A DNA stretch of 37,163 nucleotides from Intrasporangium chromatireducens Q5-1 (GCF_000576575.1 NZ_AWQS01000019.1:1-37163); one strand, 5' to 3'. Positions 8,203 through 15,726 are shown, counted from the first letter of the stretch. Notes: a model not told the origin generated them from the sequence alone. Translations and numbers: made by a program.

Positions 8203-8204
8203 CC
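8162..8204 (+). repeat. Left attachment-like repeat (3' part of tRNA-Gly)
   Basis: This 43-nt segment, from the anticodon loop to just past the tRNA end, matches 9229-9271 at 40 of 43 positions. Direct repeats of a tRNA 3' end are the usual scar of site-specific integration. No integrase gene lies between them. Confidence 0.7.
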
Positions 8205-8209
8205 GACAC

Positions 8210-8249
8210 GAAGCCGCAGGTCAGACGATGTCTCCTGGCCTGCGGCTTC
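8210..8249 (+). terminator. Terminator of tRNA-Gly(CCC)
   Basis: A perfect 11-bp stem, GAAGCCGCAGG/CCTGCGGCTTC, with an 18-nt loop, starts 8 bases after the tRNA and is followed by TTG. Confidence 0.7.
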
Positions 8250-8293
8250 TTGCACGCGAGGGCACTCGTATAGTGCGTGTGATCCAGGTGCGC

Positions 8294-8686
8294 TCACTCG
8301 GCAGCATCAGCCTGCTTCTGACCGCGGTTCTGGTGCTCTCGGACCAGTTCATCCAGCCGCTCGACTTCCGCGATCAGCCGGCCGACGGCCTCGTCCAGTG
8401 GCGCCAAGTCCGTCTTGATCGTGTCCTCGACAATCTGCACCTCGGTCGCGAAGTAGTGATGGACCAAGTTGTCTCGCGACCGCGCAATCGTGGGCCACGA
8501 AATGCCAGGCTCCCGTGCCGTGAGCTCTTCACTGAGACCCTTCACGGCCTCGCCGATTTCGAGAAGTCGCATCCGCACCGCGTCGAACACCACAGCCTCA
8601 CTGAGAGGCCCCTGCGCGACGTGGGACCGGATAGCCGCAATTGCTTCGGCGATGTCATAGAGCCGGTCGAGGTCCGAACGGCTCAT
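8294..8686 (-). CDS. hepT: HepT-like HEPN ribonuclease toxin (DUF86)
   Basis: 130 aa, nearly all helical, of the DUF86/HepT family: an RNase toxin of type VII-like MNT/HEPN toxin-antitoxin modules. The catalytic motif RX4HXY is intact (Arg71, His76, Tyr78 in RDNLVHHYF). In characterised systems the partner nucleotidyltransferase adds AMP groups to the Tyr of this motif and silences the RNase. The start ATG overlaps the antitoxin stop as ATGA, so antitoxin is translated first. GC content (about 63-68% in the lines I counted) looks a little lower than the surroundings, consistent with transfer. It lies inside a segment bounded by tRNA-Gly 3'-end repeats. Confidence 0.88.
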   Translation of the reverse strand: MSRSDLDRLYDIAEAIAAIRSHVAQGPLSEAVVFDAVRMRLLEIGEAVKGLSEELTAREPGISWPTIARSRDNLVHHYFATEVQIVEDTIKTDLAPLDEAVGRLIAEVERLDELVREHQNRGQKQADAAE

Positions 8687-9012
8687 AGGGCAACCAAGTC
8701 TCGTTCCACGCCCGGACGGATGCGCGGCTTGAGGCTTCCGCGGGTACCGAGGTCGACCTCAACGCCCAGAACCTCTTCCAACTCGGCCTGAATGCCGGCC
8801 AGGTCGAAGAGGCTGGTCCCACGGGGGAACTCGACGAGCAGGTCGAGATCGCTGCCAGGGCGATCGTCTCCACGTGCGACGCTTCCGAAGATATGGGCGT
8901 CGGTCACACCGTGGCGGCGCAGCACCTCGCGCAGCTCCTCACGGTGAGCTGCGACGAGTCGGCCTGTGGGGCCACTGAGTGGCGCACGAGCCGGCACGGC
9001 AGCCTCAGTCAT
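8683..9012 (-). CDS. mntA: MntA-like nucleotidyltransferase antitoxin
   Basis: 109 aa minimal nucleotidyltransferase. The motif GSX10DXD is exact (Gly43-Ser44, Asp55, Asp57 in GSVARGDDRPGSDLDLLVEF). It is followed by the usual short beta-strand and the VEVDLG.RGSLKPRI tail. In studied MntA-HepT pairs this enzyme AMPylates the HEPN toxin. I chose the ATG at 9012, which gives the usual family length. In-frame codons upstream reach an ATG at 9141 but encode a Cys/Arg-rich stretch that does not look like this family. The gene is first in the two-gene unit and overlaps hepT by 4 bases. A 9-bp inverted repeat lies about 100 bp upstream. Confidence 0.87.
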   Translation of the reverse strand: MTEAAVPARAPLSGPTGRLVAAHREELREVLRRHGVTDAHIFGSVARGDDRPGSDLDLLVEFPRGTSLFDLAGIQAELEEVLGVEVDLGTRGSLKPRIRPGVERDLVAL

Positions 9013-9113
9013 AGCACCATGGTATCGGCGTTGCATCGCAGCACGGCTAGGCCGGAGTCGGGCACTACACCAACAAAGTGCAGTGCCGGGAACCGGTTGT
9101 CCACCCGTCCCGG

Positions 9114-9141
9114 GTGCACGGTGCGTGCACTCACCGTGCAC
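9114..9141. promoter_or_regulatory. Inverted repeat upstream of the toxin-antitoxin genes
   Basis: GTGCACGGT (9114-9122) and ACCGTGCAC (9133-9141) are perfect inverted copies around a 10-nt spacer that itself contains GTGCAC. The spacing of about 19 bp between half-site starts, roughly two helical turns, suits a dimeric repressor. It lies 102 bp before the mntA start, in an otherwise empty 365-bp stretch (9013-9377). Confidence 0.45.
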
Positions 9142-9228
9142 TCAAGACGGGTCACGAGCGGGTAGCTATGGGTAGACGTGGGCGCCGTGCTGAAGCCGCC
9201 TCGCGTACGACCGCCGCCAGCGGCAGGA

Positions 9229-9271
9229 TTCCCAAGTTGGATGCGCGGGTTCGATGCCCGTCGCTCGCTCC
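9229..9271 (+). repeat. Right attachment-like repeat (truncated tRNA-Gly copy)
   Basis: This is a near-copy of tRNA-Gly(CCC) from the anticodon loop onward, with three substitutions (relative positions 9, 15 and 28). No acceptor 5' half or D-arm precedes it, so it is not a functional tRNA. The following terminator-like hairpin (9279-9316) is also a diverged copy of the one behind the intact tRNA, so the duplication extends past the tRNA. Confidence 0.75.
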
Positions 9272-9278
9272 ACATACA

Positions 9279-9316
9279 AAGCCGCCGGTCAGGAGACGGT
9301 TCTCGACCTGCGGCTT
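9279..9316 (+). terminator. Diverged copy of the tRNA-Gly terminator
   Basis: AAGCCGCCGGTC and GACCTGCGGCTT form a 12-bp stem with one mismatch, in the same position relative to the tRNA fragment as the terminator at 8210-8249. It may now serve as a stop ahead of the VOC gene's 3' end. Confidence 0.5.
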
Positions 9317-9377
9317 CGTCGTTTGCTCGGCTTGTCCCCGGTCTCGCGCGACGCGCGTGCAACGGCACCGAGCCGCG

Positions 9378-9800
9378 TCAGTCGAGGACGGTCCGGCCGT
9401 CGTCGGTGACGGTCCAACCCGGGTTCCAGGCCACCTCCCACAGGTGCCCGTCCGGGTCGGCTCCGTAGCCGCTGTAGCCGCCCCACTCGGCCTCGACGGC
9501 CGGCTTGGTCACCGTCCCACCGGCGGCAGCGAACCGCCGCAACACCTCGTCCACCTCGTCGCGGCTGCGGGTGTTGTACGCGATGGTGATGCCGGCGAAC
9601 CCGGTCGGCTCGAGGGCGACACCGGCGTCTGCCGCGAGCGCCTCGCGGTCCCAGAGCGCAAGGACCATGCCGGGAAGCTGGTAGAACGCGACGTCGTCGT
9701 GGGCGTTGCCGCGCTCCCAGCCCAGCCCCTCCTCGTAGAAACGGCGGGTACCGCCGAGGTCGGACACTCCGAGGGTGATCAGGCTGATGCGCTGCTCCAT
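9378..9800 (-). CDS. VOC (glyoxalase/bleomycin-resistance fold) family protein
   Basis: 140 aa metal-dependent fold protein made of two beta-alpha-beta-beta-beta units. The opening is typical: ISLITLGVSDLGGTRRFYEEGLGW. The closing DPDGHLWEVAWNPGW carries the usual metal-site Glu. The final 10 residues, VTDDGRTVLD, resemble those of many actinobacterial VOC proteins. No catalytic function can be assigned. It precedes the phospholipase D-like gene's 3' end with 56 bases between them and has its own start. Confidence 0.85.
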   Translation of the reverse strand: MEQRISLITLGVSDLGGTRRFYEEGLGWERGNAHDDVAFYQLPGMVLALWDREALAADAGVALEPTGFAGITIAYNTRSRDEVDEVLRRFAAAGGTVTKPAVEAEWGGYSGYGADPDGHLWEVAWNPGWTVTDDGRTVLD

Positions 9801-9833
9801 GCGGTGACGCTATCGCCCACCCCAGACACCGGG

Positions 9834-9852
9834 GCGGGTCGCATCGACCCGC
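9834..9852 (-). terminator. Hairpin after the phospholipase D-like gene
   Basis: GCGGGTCG/CGACCCGC pair as 8 bp around a 3-nt loop, starting 5 bases past the stop of the minus-strand gene ending at 9857. No T-run follows. Confidence 0.45.
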
Positions 9853-9856
9853 GGGG

Positions 9857-11401
9857 TCACATCGACCCGCGTCGCCGCAGGTCCCAGGGCCGACCGTCCG
9901 GGTCGTAGAGGAGGCGGTACAGCGGGGTCGCCCAGAGCCGGGTCGCGAGCCCCAGGGCGGGCTCGACCAGCGGGCGGACCCGTCCCGGTGGCCGGGGCCC
10001 CACTCCGCCGCCGTCGTGCCACGCCTGCAGCGCGGCGGCCTGGCGCGCGTACGCGTCGAAGTGCTCCTCCATCGGGACCGCCTCGGTCGTGTCGAGGTGC
10101 TCTCGGGCCAGCCCCTGGCGCAGGTCCCGGGCATAGTCGGGATGGACGACCGCGGCGGTCAGCTCCGAGTCGTGCGTCCACGAGCGCCGGTTGAAGTTGT
10201 CCGAGCCGACGGTGGCCCACGTGTCGTCGATGACGCACACCTTGGCGTGCACGTACACCGGGGTGCCACGGTGGTTCTCGACGCCGTAGACGCCGACGCG
10301 GCCGGGCCCCGCACTGTGCAGTTGCCGGAGCAGCCGCACGCGGCTGACGAGATTGGGCGGCTGGCTCACCGCTCCGTCCTCGTCGGGCAGGTGCGGGAGG
10401 ACCGCGACGAGACGCAGCTCCGGGTTGGCCCGCAGCGCGCCGGCGAGCACCGCTGCCACCTGTTCGGACCAGAGGTACTGGTCCTCGAGGTAGATGAGGC
10501 GCTGGGCCCGACCGATCGCCTTGGCGTAGCCGCGGGCGACGCTCCGCTCACCCCGCGGCGCGAAAGGGTACCCACCGAGGCGGTGCCCGTACGTGCGGAG
10601 CAGCTGCACGGGATGTGGCCCGGTCGGGGCGGGGTCGGGCAGCTGCGGAGGCAACGGCGTGCGGGACGGCACGTCGTGGCGAAGGCGGTCAGCGACATAC
10701 CGCACCGGCGAGCGGCTGAGCGCCTGCCGGTCCTCCCACCGCTCGCGGAACACCGTCTCGACGTCGCCGACGGCCGGCCCCGTGATCGCCAGCTGCACGT
10801 CGTGCCAGGGCGGTCGAGGCCCGTATGCCGCTGACATCGGCTGCCGCTGCGGGTCCCCTTCGTGGGTGGCGTCGTCGCGCCGGCTGTGGCACAGGTCGAT
10901 GCCCCCGACGAAGGCGATGTCGCGCTCCGGGCGCCCCGGGTGGCGCAGGACGACGAACTTCTGGTGGTGCGAGCCGCCGACCCGCACGCGCATGTCGAGG
11001 AAGCACTCGCCGCCGGCGGCGTTGACCTCCTCGCCGAGGTGCCGGTTCTCTGCGGCGGAGAAGGCGAAGCGGTCCCAGTGCGACCGCCAGACGAGGCCCC
11101 GGACGTCGACGCCGCGCCCGGCCGCCGCTGCGAGGAGCTCACCGATCTCGCTGCCCGGCTCGCCGGTCAGCCGCTCGTCCGGGTCGCCGCGCCAGTCGAC
11201 GAAGAGGATGAGGTCACCCCGGGACATGCGCGAGACGCGCTCCACGAGGGCCGCGAAGTAGGCGCTGCCGTGCACCAGGGGCGTCACGCGGTTGCCCTCG
11301 CTCCACGACCGGCCGTCCGGATGGCGCCGGTCGAGGCGGGTGGCGGGGTTGCCGCGCTCCTGCGGGGAGAGAAACCAGTCGGCGGGAGCCCGGCACGCCA
11401 T
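9857..11401 (-). CDS. Phospholipase D-like / cardiolipin synthase-like protein
   Basis: 514 aa with two PLD (HKD) motifs. The first is HHQKFVVLRHPGRPERDIAFVGG (His145-x-Lys147 region). The second is VHAKVCVIDDTWATVGSDNFNRRS (His385, Lys387, Asp392 or 393). Two such motifs form one active site that transfers a phosphatidyl group or cleaves a phosphodiester through a phosphohistidine. No N-terminal membrane helices are visible, unlike classical cardiolipin synthases, and the SDNFNRRS element is typical of cardiolipin-synthase-like members. The GTG at 11404 is in frame one codon upstream, but the AGGAGG ribosome-binding site favours the ATG. The substrate is uncertain. Confidence 0.85.
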   Translation of the reverse strand: MACRAPADWFLSPQERGNPATRLDRRHPDGRSWSEGNRVTPLVHGSAYFAALVERVSRMSRGDLILFVDWRGDPDERLTGEPGSEIGELLAAAAGRGVDVRGLVWRSHWDRFAFSAAENRHLGEEVNAAGGECFLDMRVRVGGSHHQKFVVLRHPGRPERDIAFVGGIDLCHSRRDDATHEGDPQRQPMSAAYGPRPPWHDVQLAITGPAVGDVETVFRERWEDRQALSRSPVRYVADRLRHDVPSRTPLPPQLPDPAPTGPHPVQLLRTYGHRLGGYPFAPRGERSVARGYAKAIGRAQRLIYLEDQYLWSEQVAAVLAGALRANPELRLVAVLPHLPDEDGAVSQPPNLVSRVRLLRQLHSAGPGRVGVYGVENHRGTPVYVHAKVCVIDDTWATVGSDNFNRRSWTHDSELTAAVVHPDYARDLRQGLAREHLDTTEAVPMEEHFDAYARQAAALQAWHDGGGVGPRPPGRVRPLVEPALGLATRLWATPLYRLLYDPDGRPWDLRRRGSM

Positions 11402-11459
11402 CACGCCTCCTCGGTTCGGTCCCGGACCAGTGTGACACCGGCGCTCCGGGGATGGGGGC

Positions 11460-12221
11460 TCAGATGGGCAGCCGGCGGAAGATCGACCGCGGCGTGACGG
11501 CGAGCGCGGCCATCGCGTAGCGCATCGACGCCGGCACCCACACGGTGCGCGAACCCCGGCCCAGGTTGGCGACGATGGCCGCCGCGACGTCCTCGGGCCC
11601 GACGGCGAGCGGCGGCGGGCGTCGACCGGCCGTCATCCGGGTCCGCACGAACCCCGGTCGGACGACGAGGATCGACACCCCGCTGCCCGCCAGGGTGTCG
11701 CCGAGCGCAGTCGCCAGGGCGTCGACCCCCGCCTTGGTGGCGCCGTAGACGGCAGTGGACCCGCGCGGCCGGACCGCCCCCGCGGAGGAGAGCACGACGA
11801 TGACGCCATGCCCCTGAGCGCGCATGCGGCGCGTCGCCGCGAGGAGGGTCGTCACGACGGCGGTGCAGTTCACGTCGACAACCTCGGCTGCGGCGAGCGG
11901 TGCGGCGCGCACCGAGTCCTCCTCCGGCAGCACGCCCCACGCCAGCAGGGCCACATCGATGTCGCCGCCGTCGAAGGCGACATCGATGACGCCCTCGTGC
12001 CCCACCCGGTCGCGCGCGTCGAAGTCGACCAGCTCCACCGCGGGCACCCTGAGCGCCGTGACGCGACCAGCAGCCGCGACACGACCGCGACCCGGGCGTC
12101 CGGCGAGGACCACTCGCTCCAGCCGTCCGCCCTCCGCGAGCCGGGCCACCGTCGCACCAGCGATCTCGCTCGTCGCCCCGAGAACGAGCACGGACTGGGC
12201 CGCTCCACACGCATCGATCAC
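11460..12221 (-). CDS. dprE2: Decaprenylphosphoryl-2-keto-ribose reductase (SDR)
   Basis: 253 aa short-chain dehydrogenase that should reduce the keto intermediate made by DprE1, giving decaprenyl-phosphoryl-arabinose. The NAD(P) motif is LVLGATSEIAG (12-22) and the catalytic tetrad region VLSSAGAVRPRGSTAVYGATKAG has Tyr-x3-Lys. The C-terminus PRSIFRRLPI is almost identical to the end of M. tuberculosis DprE2 (Rv3791, about 254 aa). I place the start at GTG 12221, overlapping the DprE1 stop as GTGA; this gives the family length and N-terminus (M-DACG-AQSVLVLG). Longer frames upstream are antisense to nothing but overlap dprE1. It is last in the operon. Confidence 0.92.
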   Translation of the reverse strand: MIDACGAAQSVLVLGATSEIAGATVARLAEGGRLERVVLAGRPGRGRVAAAGRVTALRVPAVELVDFDARDRVGHEGVIDVAFDGGDIDVALLAWGVLPEEDSVRAAPLAAAEVVDVNCTAVVTTLLAATRRMRAQGHGVIVVLSSAGAVRPRGSTAVYGATKAGVDALATALGDTLAGSGVSILVVRPGFVRTRMTAGRRPPPLAVGPEDVAAAIVANLGRGSRTVWVPASMRYAMAALAVTPRSIFRRLPI

Positions 12222-13558
12222 AGGTGCAACCTCCGGGCCAGGTCCGAGACGAAGACGTGGTCCGGGTCGAGCCGCTCCCGCAGCCGGCGCCATTCGTCCA
12301 ACCTCGGGTACATCTGCGCGAGCGCCGACGGCGCCAGGCGCGCGTCCTTGGCGAGGTAGACCCGGCCGCCGCCGGCGATCACGGCGGCGTCGACCTCGTC
12401 GAGCAGGGCGCCGACGCGGCGGTCCCCGGCGGGCAGGTCCACGGCGAGGGTCCACCCCGGTTGGGGAAACGACAGGGGCGCAGCGCTCCCCGGCCCGAAC
12501 CGCTTCAGCACGCACAGGAACGTCGGAGCGCGGTGTGCGGCGAACATCGCGATCACCTGCCGGACGACCTCCGGATCGCGAACGGCCAGCTGGTGCTGCA
12601 CGAAGCCGCGGGCGCCATACAGCCGGTTCCACTCGCCCACGACGTCGAGGGGGTGGAAGAAGGAGCCGAGCGGTTCGAGCGAGCGGCGCGAGCGCGGAGC
12701 CGCCCGGTGGTAGGCCTCGTTGAAGAGCCGCACGGTCCGAGGACTGAGCGGCAGGCGGGGAGCCCAGGACGGGACGGCCCACGCCGTTGTGGGCAGGCGA
12801 CCGCCCCCGTCGTGCTCGCCGGGGCTCGCGGCGTGCTCGCCGGCGGTGACGACACCCCGGCCCAGTCCCCCTCCGCCGGCGAGGCAGTCGACCCAGGCAA
12901 CGCTGTACCGGTGCGTCCGGTCGGCCTCGGCGAGCGCCTCCATCGTCTCGTCCAGGGATGCGGTGCGGACGGTGTCTACGACCATCCGGTCGGACCGGAC
13001 GGGGATGAGCCGCAGCGTCGCCGCGACGATGACCCCGGTGAGACCCATGCCGCCCGGGACCGCCCAGAAGAGGTCGTCCTCCGGGGTCAGCGTCCGCAGC
13101 TCACCACGGCCGTCGACAAGGACAACAGAGTCCAGATGCGCGCAGATCGACCCGTCACCGTGGTGGTTCTTGCCATGGATGTCGGCTGCGACGGCGCCGC
13201 CGACCGTCACCTGACGGGTCCCCGGGGTGACGGGGACGAACCAGCCCTGCGGCAGCACCGTCCGGATCAGCCCGTCCAGGCTCACCCCGGCACCACACGT
13301 CACGAGCCCGCTCGTGGGGTCGACCGGCCCGATCTGGTCCAGGCCGCCGGTCTCGAGGACCAGCCCCCCGGCGTTCTGCGCCGCATCTCCGTAGCTGCGG
13401 CCCAGCCCGCGGGCGATGACACCCCGGGACGGCTGCCGCTGGATGAGGCACCGCAGGTCGTCCACCGTGGCCGGCACGACGACGTCGGCCACGGTCGGTG
13501 CCGTCCGCCCCCACCCGGTGAGCGGTCGCCTCTCGTGCGGCCGCGTGGTGCCGCTCAT
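12218..13558 (-). CDS. dprE1: Decaprenylphosphoryl-ribose 2'-oxidase (FAD-dependent)
   Basis: 446 aa VAO-type flavoprotein. FAD-binding elements are GLGRSYGDAAQNAGG (51-65), PGTRQVTVGGAVAADIHGKNHH (112-133) and GGMGLTGVI (169-177). The substrate-domain lysine, equivalent to Lys418 of the M. tuberculosis enzyme, is Lys404 in YLAKDARL, and the C-terminus SDLARRLHL matches. The cysteine attacked by benzothiazinones (Cys387 in M. tuberculosis, in GWNIC) aligns with Ala372 here (GWTLAVDLP). It is somewhat shorter than the mycobacterial protein at the N-terminus. Both ends overlap neighbours by 4 bases, so UbiA, DprE1 and DprE2 are probably made together. Confidence 0.92.
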   Translation of the reverse strand: MSGTTRPHERRPLTGWGRTAPTVADVVVPATVDDLRCLIQRQPSRGVIARGLGRSYGDAAQNAGGLVLETGGLDQIGPVDPTSGLVTCGAGVSLDGLIRTVLPQGWFVPVTPGTRQVTVGGAVAADIHGKNHHGDGSICAHLDSVVLVDGRGELRTLTPEDDLFWAVPGGMGLTGVIVAATLRLIPVRSDRMVVDTVRTASLDETMEALAEADRTHRYSVAWVDCLAGGGGLGRGVVTAGEHAASPGEHDGGGRLPTTAWAVPSWAPRLPLSPRTVRLFNEAYHRAAPRSRRSLEPLGSFFHPLDVVGEWNRLYGARGFVQHQLAVRDPEVVRQVIAMFAAHRAPTFLCVLKRFGPGSAAPLSFPQPGWTLAVDLPAGDRRVGALLDEVDAAVIAGGGRVYLAKDARLAPSALAQMYPRLDEWRRLRERLDPDHVFVSDLARRLHL

Positions 13559-14442
13559 GTCATCGCCGCGAGCCAGAAGGTGACGGCCCAGACGAGGGCG
13601 AGCACCTGAAGGACCCGGTCGCCGACCACGACATGCTCCGGCTCCTGAGCGCGCGCCCGGTCGACGTCGAGCGCGTAGCGCAGCACAGCGAGCACGAACG
13701 GCACGACGGACAGAGCGGCATACGTGCTCTCGACCCCCTCGGTGGTGATCCCGAAGGCCCACAGGCAGTACCCCGCGATCGCCACGGCGGCGCTGACCCC
13801 GAGCACGAGGCGCAGGTAGCTCTCCGAGTAGGCGCCGAGGCTGCTGCGAGTGCCGCTGGCGGCGCCGGACGTGACGAGCTCGGAGAGCCGCTTGCCGGTG
13901 ACCATGAACAGCGACCCGAAGCCGGTGACGATGAGGAACCACGTGCTGATGGGGGTGTCGGTCGCCGCCCCGCCAGCGATGGCGCGCAGCAGGAAGCCGC
14001 CCGCCACGACGGCCAGCTCAACGACCGGCTCCCGCTTGAGGCCCATCGAGTAGGCGCTCGTCAGGAGGAGGTACGCGACGACGACCCAGCGCAGCGAGCC
14101 CGGCCACGCGAGGACGACGGAGGCCACCATGAGGACCGCCGACAGGACCACCGCCTGTGCCGCGCGCACCCGCCCGGAGGCCACCGGCCGGAGCCGCTTG
14201 CTCGGGTGCCGGGCGTCGGCGGGCGCGTCGACGACATCGTTGAGACAGTAGGCGCCACTGGCCGCGAGACACAGGGCGACGAAGGCCTGCCCGGTCCGAA
14301 GCAGCACCGACTGCTGGAGGAGGGTGCCGGCCGCGATCGGGGCGGCTGCCACGAGCAGGTTGCGCGGCCAGAGCTGCGGCCGCAGGACCTGGAGGAGTGC
14401 AACCGTGGTGGAGGGTGCCCCGGCCCGGGCGGACGTCACCAT
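13555..14442 (-). CDS. ubiA: Decaprenyl-phosphate phosphoribosyltransferase (UbiA family)
   Basis: 295 aa membrane prenyl-phosphate transferase, similar in length to M. tuberculosis Rv3806c (about 302 aa). The Mg-binding motif NDxxDxxxD is exact (Asn68 to Asp76, NDVVDAPADARHPSKRLRP), and the second polar loop YSMGLKREPVVEL is present. About nine hydrophobic segments are visible. It should transfer phosphoribose from PRPP to decaprenyl phosphate, the substrate (after dephosphorylation) for DprE1. The ATG at 14442 overlaps the previous stop as TGATG. Position directly before DprE1/DprE2 makes this assignment much stronger than for an isolated UbiA. Confidence 0.92.
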   Translation of the reverse strand: MVTSARAGAPSTTVALLQVLRPQLWPRNLLVAAAPIAAGTLLQQSVLLRTGQAFVALCLAASGAYCLNDVVDAPADARHPSKRLRPVASGRVRAAQAVVLSAVLMVASVVLAWPGSLRWVVVAYLLLTSAYSMGLKREPVVELAVVAGGFLLRAIAGGAATDTPISTWFLIVTGFGSLFMVTGKRLSELVTSGAASGTRSSLGAYSESYLRLVLGVSAAVAIAGYCLWAFGITTEGVESTYAALSVVPFVLAVLRYALDVDRARAQEPEHVVVGDRVLQVLALVWAVTFWLAAMT

Positions 14443-15614
14443 CAGCCGAGCGTCACGTAGAAGAAGTCGCGCTGGTCCGGGCGGAGGAACCGGTCCGCGC
14501 GGGAGGGCATAGCCGGCAGCAGCTTCTCCGGGGCGATGGCCCCCGTCCGGCCGGGGACCCAGCGGGCGAAGAAGACCATGCCTGCATGCATGTCGAGCTC
14601 CACGGCACGGACCGCCCGAGCGGCGACGAGGGCATTGGTCAGGACGCGGAGGGTCATGTGGTCCCCGGCCACATAGATGAGGTTGCCGTGGGCGTCCACA
14701 CCGAGTCCGGACCGCCAGGTGAACTGGCGCTGGTTGCCCGGCACTCCCCACGGGCCACTGGCGTTTGCGATGCCCGGCGCCGGTTTGCCGGCTGTCACGA
14801 TGAGGTGCAGGTTCTGCCGGACCGCGACGACGTCCTGCGACATCGAGACGTCTCGTCCCCATGCCCCGATGCTCACGTGCCCGGCGCGGTCGATCACGAC
14901 CGACCCCGCGCCCTGCTCGAGGGCATGGGAGTAGCGCCCGCCCTCGTAGAAACCGCCGAGCAGGTCCTGGAAGCGCCAGCCTGAGTTGAAGGTGGCGACC
15001 AGGCCCGGGACGTCACGGGGTGCGACCCGGGCATCGCCCGGCCAGCTCGGCCCGCCCGGCTGGGCCGTACCGGGCACGAGGTGGACGGCTGTGTCCGACG
15101 CCCGGATCCACGCGACTCCGGCGACGACGCTGGCATGGGCGGGGTCGGGCTGCACGAACGTCGTGTAGAGCGCTGGCACCCCGTTCTTGTCGACCCGACC
15201 GGGGACCCACCGACCCTCGCCGGGGACCGCCGTGATCCCGGGCGGGATCGCCATGGGTGTCGGGGCCGGTGCCGCAGTGCGATGGGTCGGCGCAGCCGGG
15301 CGGGCGGCCGCTGGCGGCGCGCCGAGCACCGGCAGGTCGGAGCGCGAGGGCGACGCGTTCGTCGGGGCGCTCCGGGTGTACCACCAGTTCTCGATCGCGT
15401 CGACCAGCCCGGCGCCACCGTTGTCCCGGACCCACTCGACCGTCCGAACCGTCCACGACGCGTCGCCCGGAGCCGTGAGGGCCTGCCCGTAGGAGACGCC
15501 GGCGACGGCGACCGCCACGGCCAGGAGGGCCAGGACGGCCCTGCGGGCGGCGCGGCCGCGCCGCGTCATCACCCGGCGTGTGGCGCGCCGCCGGCGAGCT
15601 GGCTGTGGGTCCAT
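14442..15614 (-). CDS. Phosphodiester glycosidase family protein, membrane-anchored
   Basis: 390 aa. An Arg-rich start and one hydrophobic helix (about 25-45) anchor it. A Pro/Ala-rich linker to about residue 130 follows, then a domain of the NAGPA/phosphodiester glycosidase type. The features used are FNSGWRFQDLLGGFYEGG, VVIDRAGHVSIGAWGRDV, RQNLHLIV and the late RAVELDMHAGMVFFARW, with Glu-Leu-Asp in the usual place. Such proteins cleave sugar-phosphodiesters or occur in exopolysaccharide loci, and this one should act outside the membrane. It is the first gene of the operon that makes decaprenyl-phosphoryl-arabinose, with its stop overlapping the ubiA start. An in-frame ATG at codon 16 is a possible alternative start. 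Confidence 0.82.
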   Translation of the reverse strand: MDPQPARRRRATRRVMTRRGRAARRAVLALLAVAVAVAGVSYGQALTAPGDASWTVRTVEWVRDNGGAGLVDAIENWWYTRSAPTNASPSRSDLPVLGAPPAAARPAAPTHRTAAPAPTPMAIPPGITAVPGEGRWVPGRVDKNGVPALYTTFVQPDPAHASVVAGVAWIRASDTAVHLVPGTAQPGGPSWPGDARVAPRDVPGLVATFNSGWRFQDLLGGFYEGGRYSHALEQGAGSVVIDRAGHVSIGAWGRDVSMSQDVVAVRQNLHLIVTAGKPAPGIANASGPWGVPGNQRQFTWRSGLGVDAHGNLIYVAGDHMTLRVLTNALVAARAVRAVELDMHAGMVFFARWVPGRTGAIAPEKLLPAMPSRADRFLRPDQRDFFYVTLG

Positions 15615-15726
15615 GAGCCCTCCACCTGTGGCACAGGAACGCTCGCCTCATGCTCGGCGCCGCCCTTGTGAGCGCCCTGAGCGTTCGGCGTGGACGGCCG
15701 ATGAGTGCGCGGCCGCCCCCGGGCGA

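Noticed and set aside
9012-9141. Longer N-terminus for the MntA-like antitoxin
   Set aside because: The extra 43 residues are Cys/Arg/Pro-rich, unlike the family, and would run through the 9114-9141 inverted repeat.
9229-9271. Second tRNA-Gly gene
   Set aside because: Only the part from the anticodon loop onward is present; no acceptor 5' strand or D-arm precedes it. It is a truncated copy, not a working tRNA.
8132-9316. Complete integrative element or prophage
   Set aside because: No integrase, excisionase, replication or structural gene lies between the repeats; only the toxin-antitoxin pair.
11460-14442. Evidence that the organism makes mycolic acids
   Set aside because: The arabinose-donor genes alone do not show this; no mycolate, galactan or arabinosyltransferase gene is in the window.
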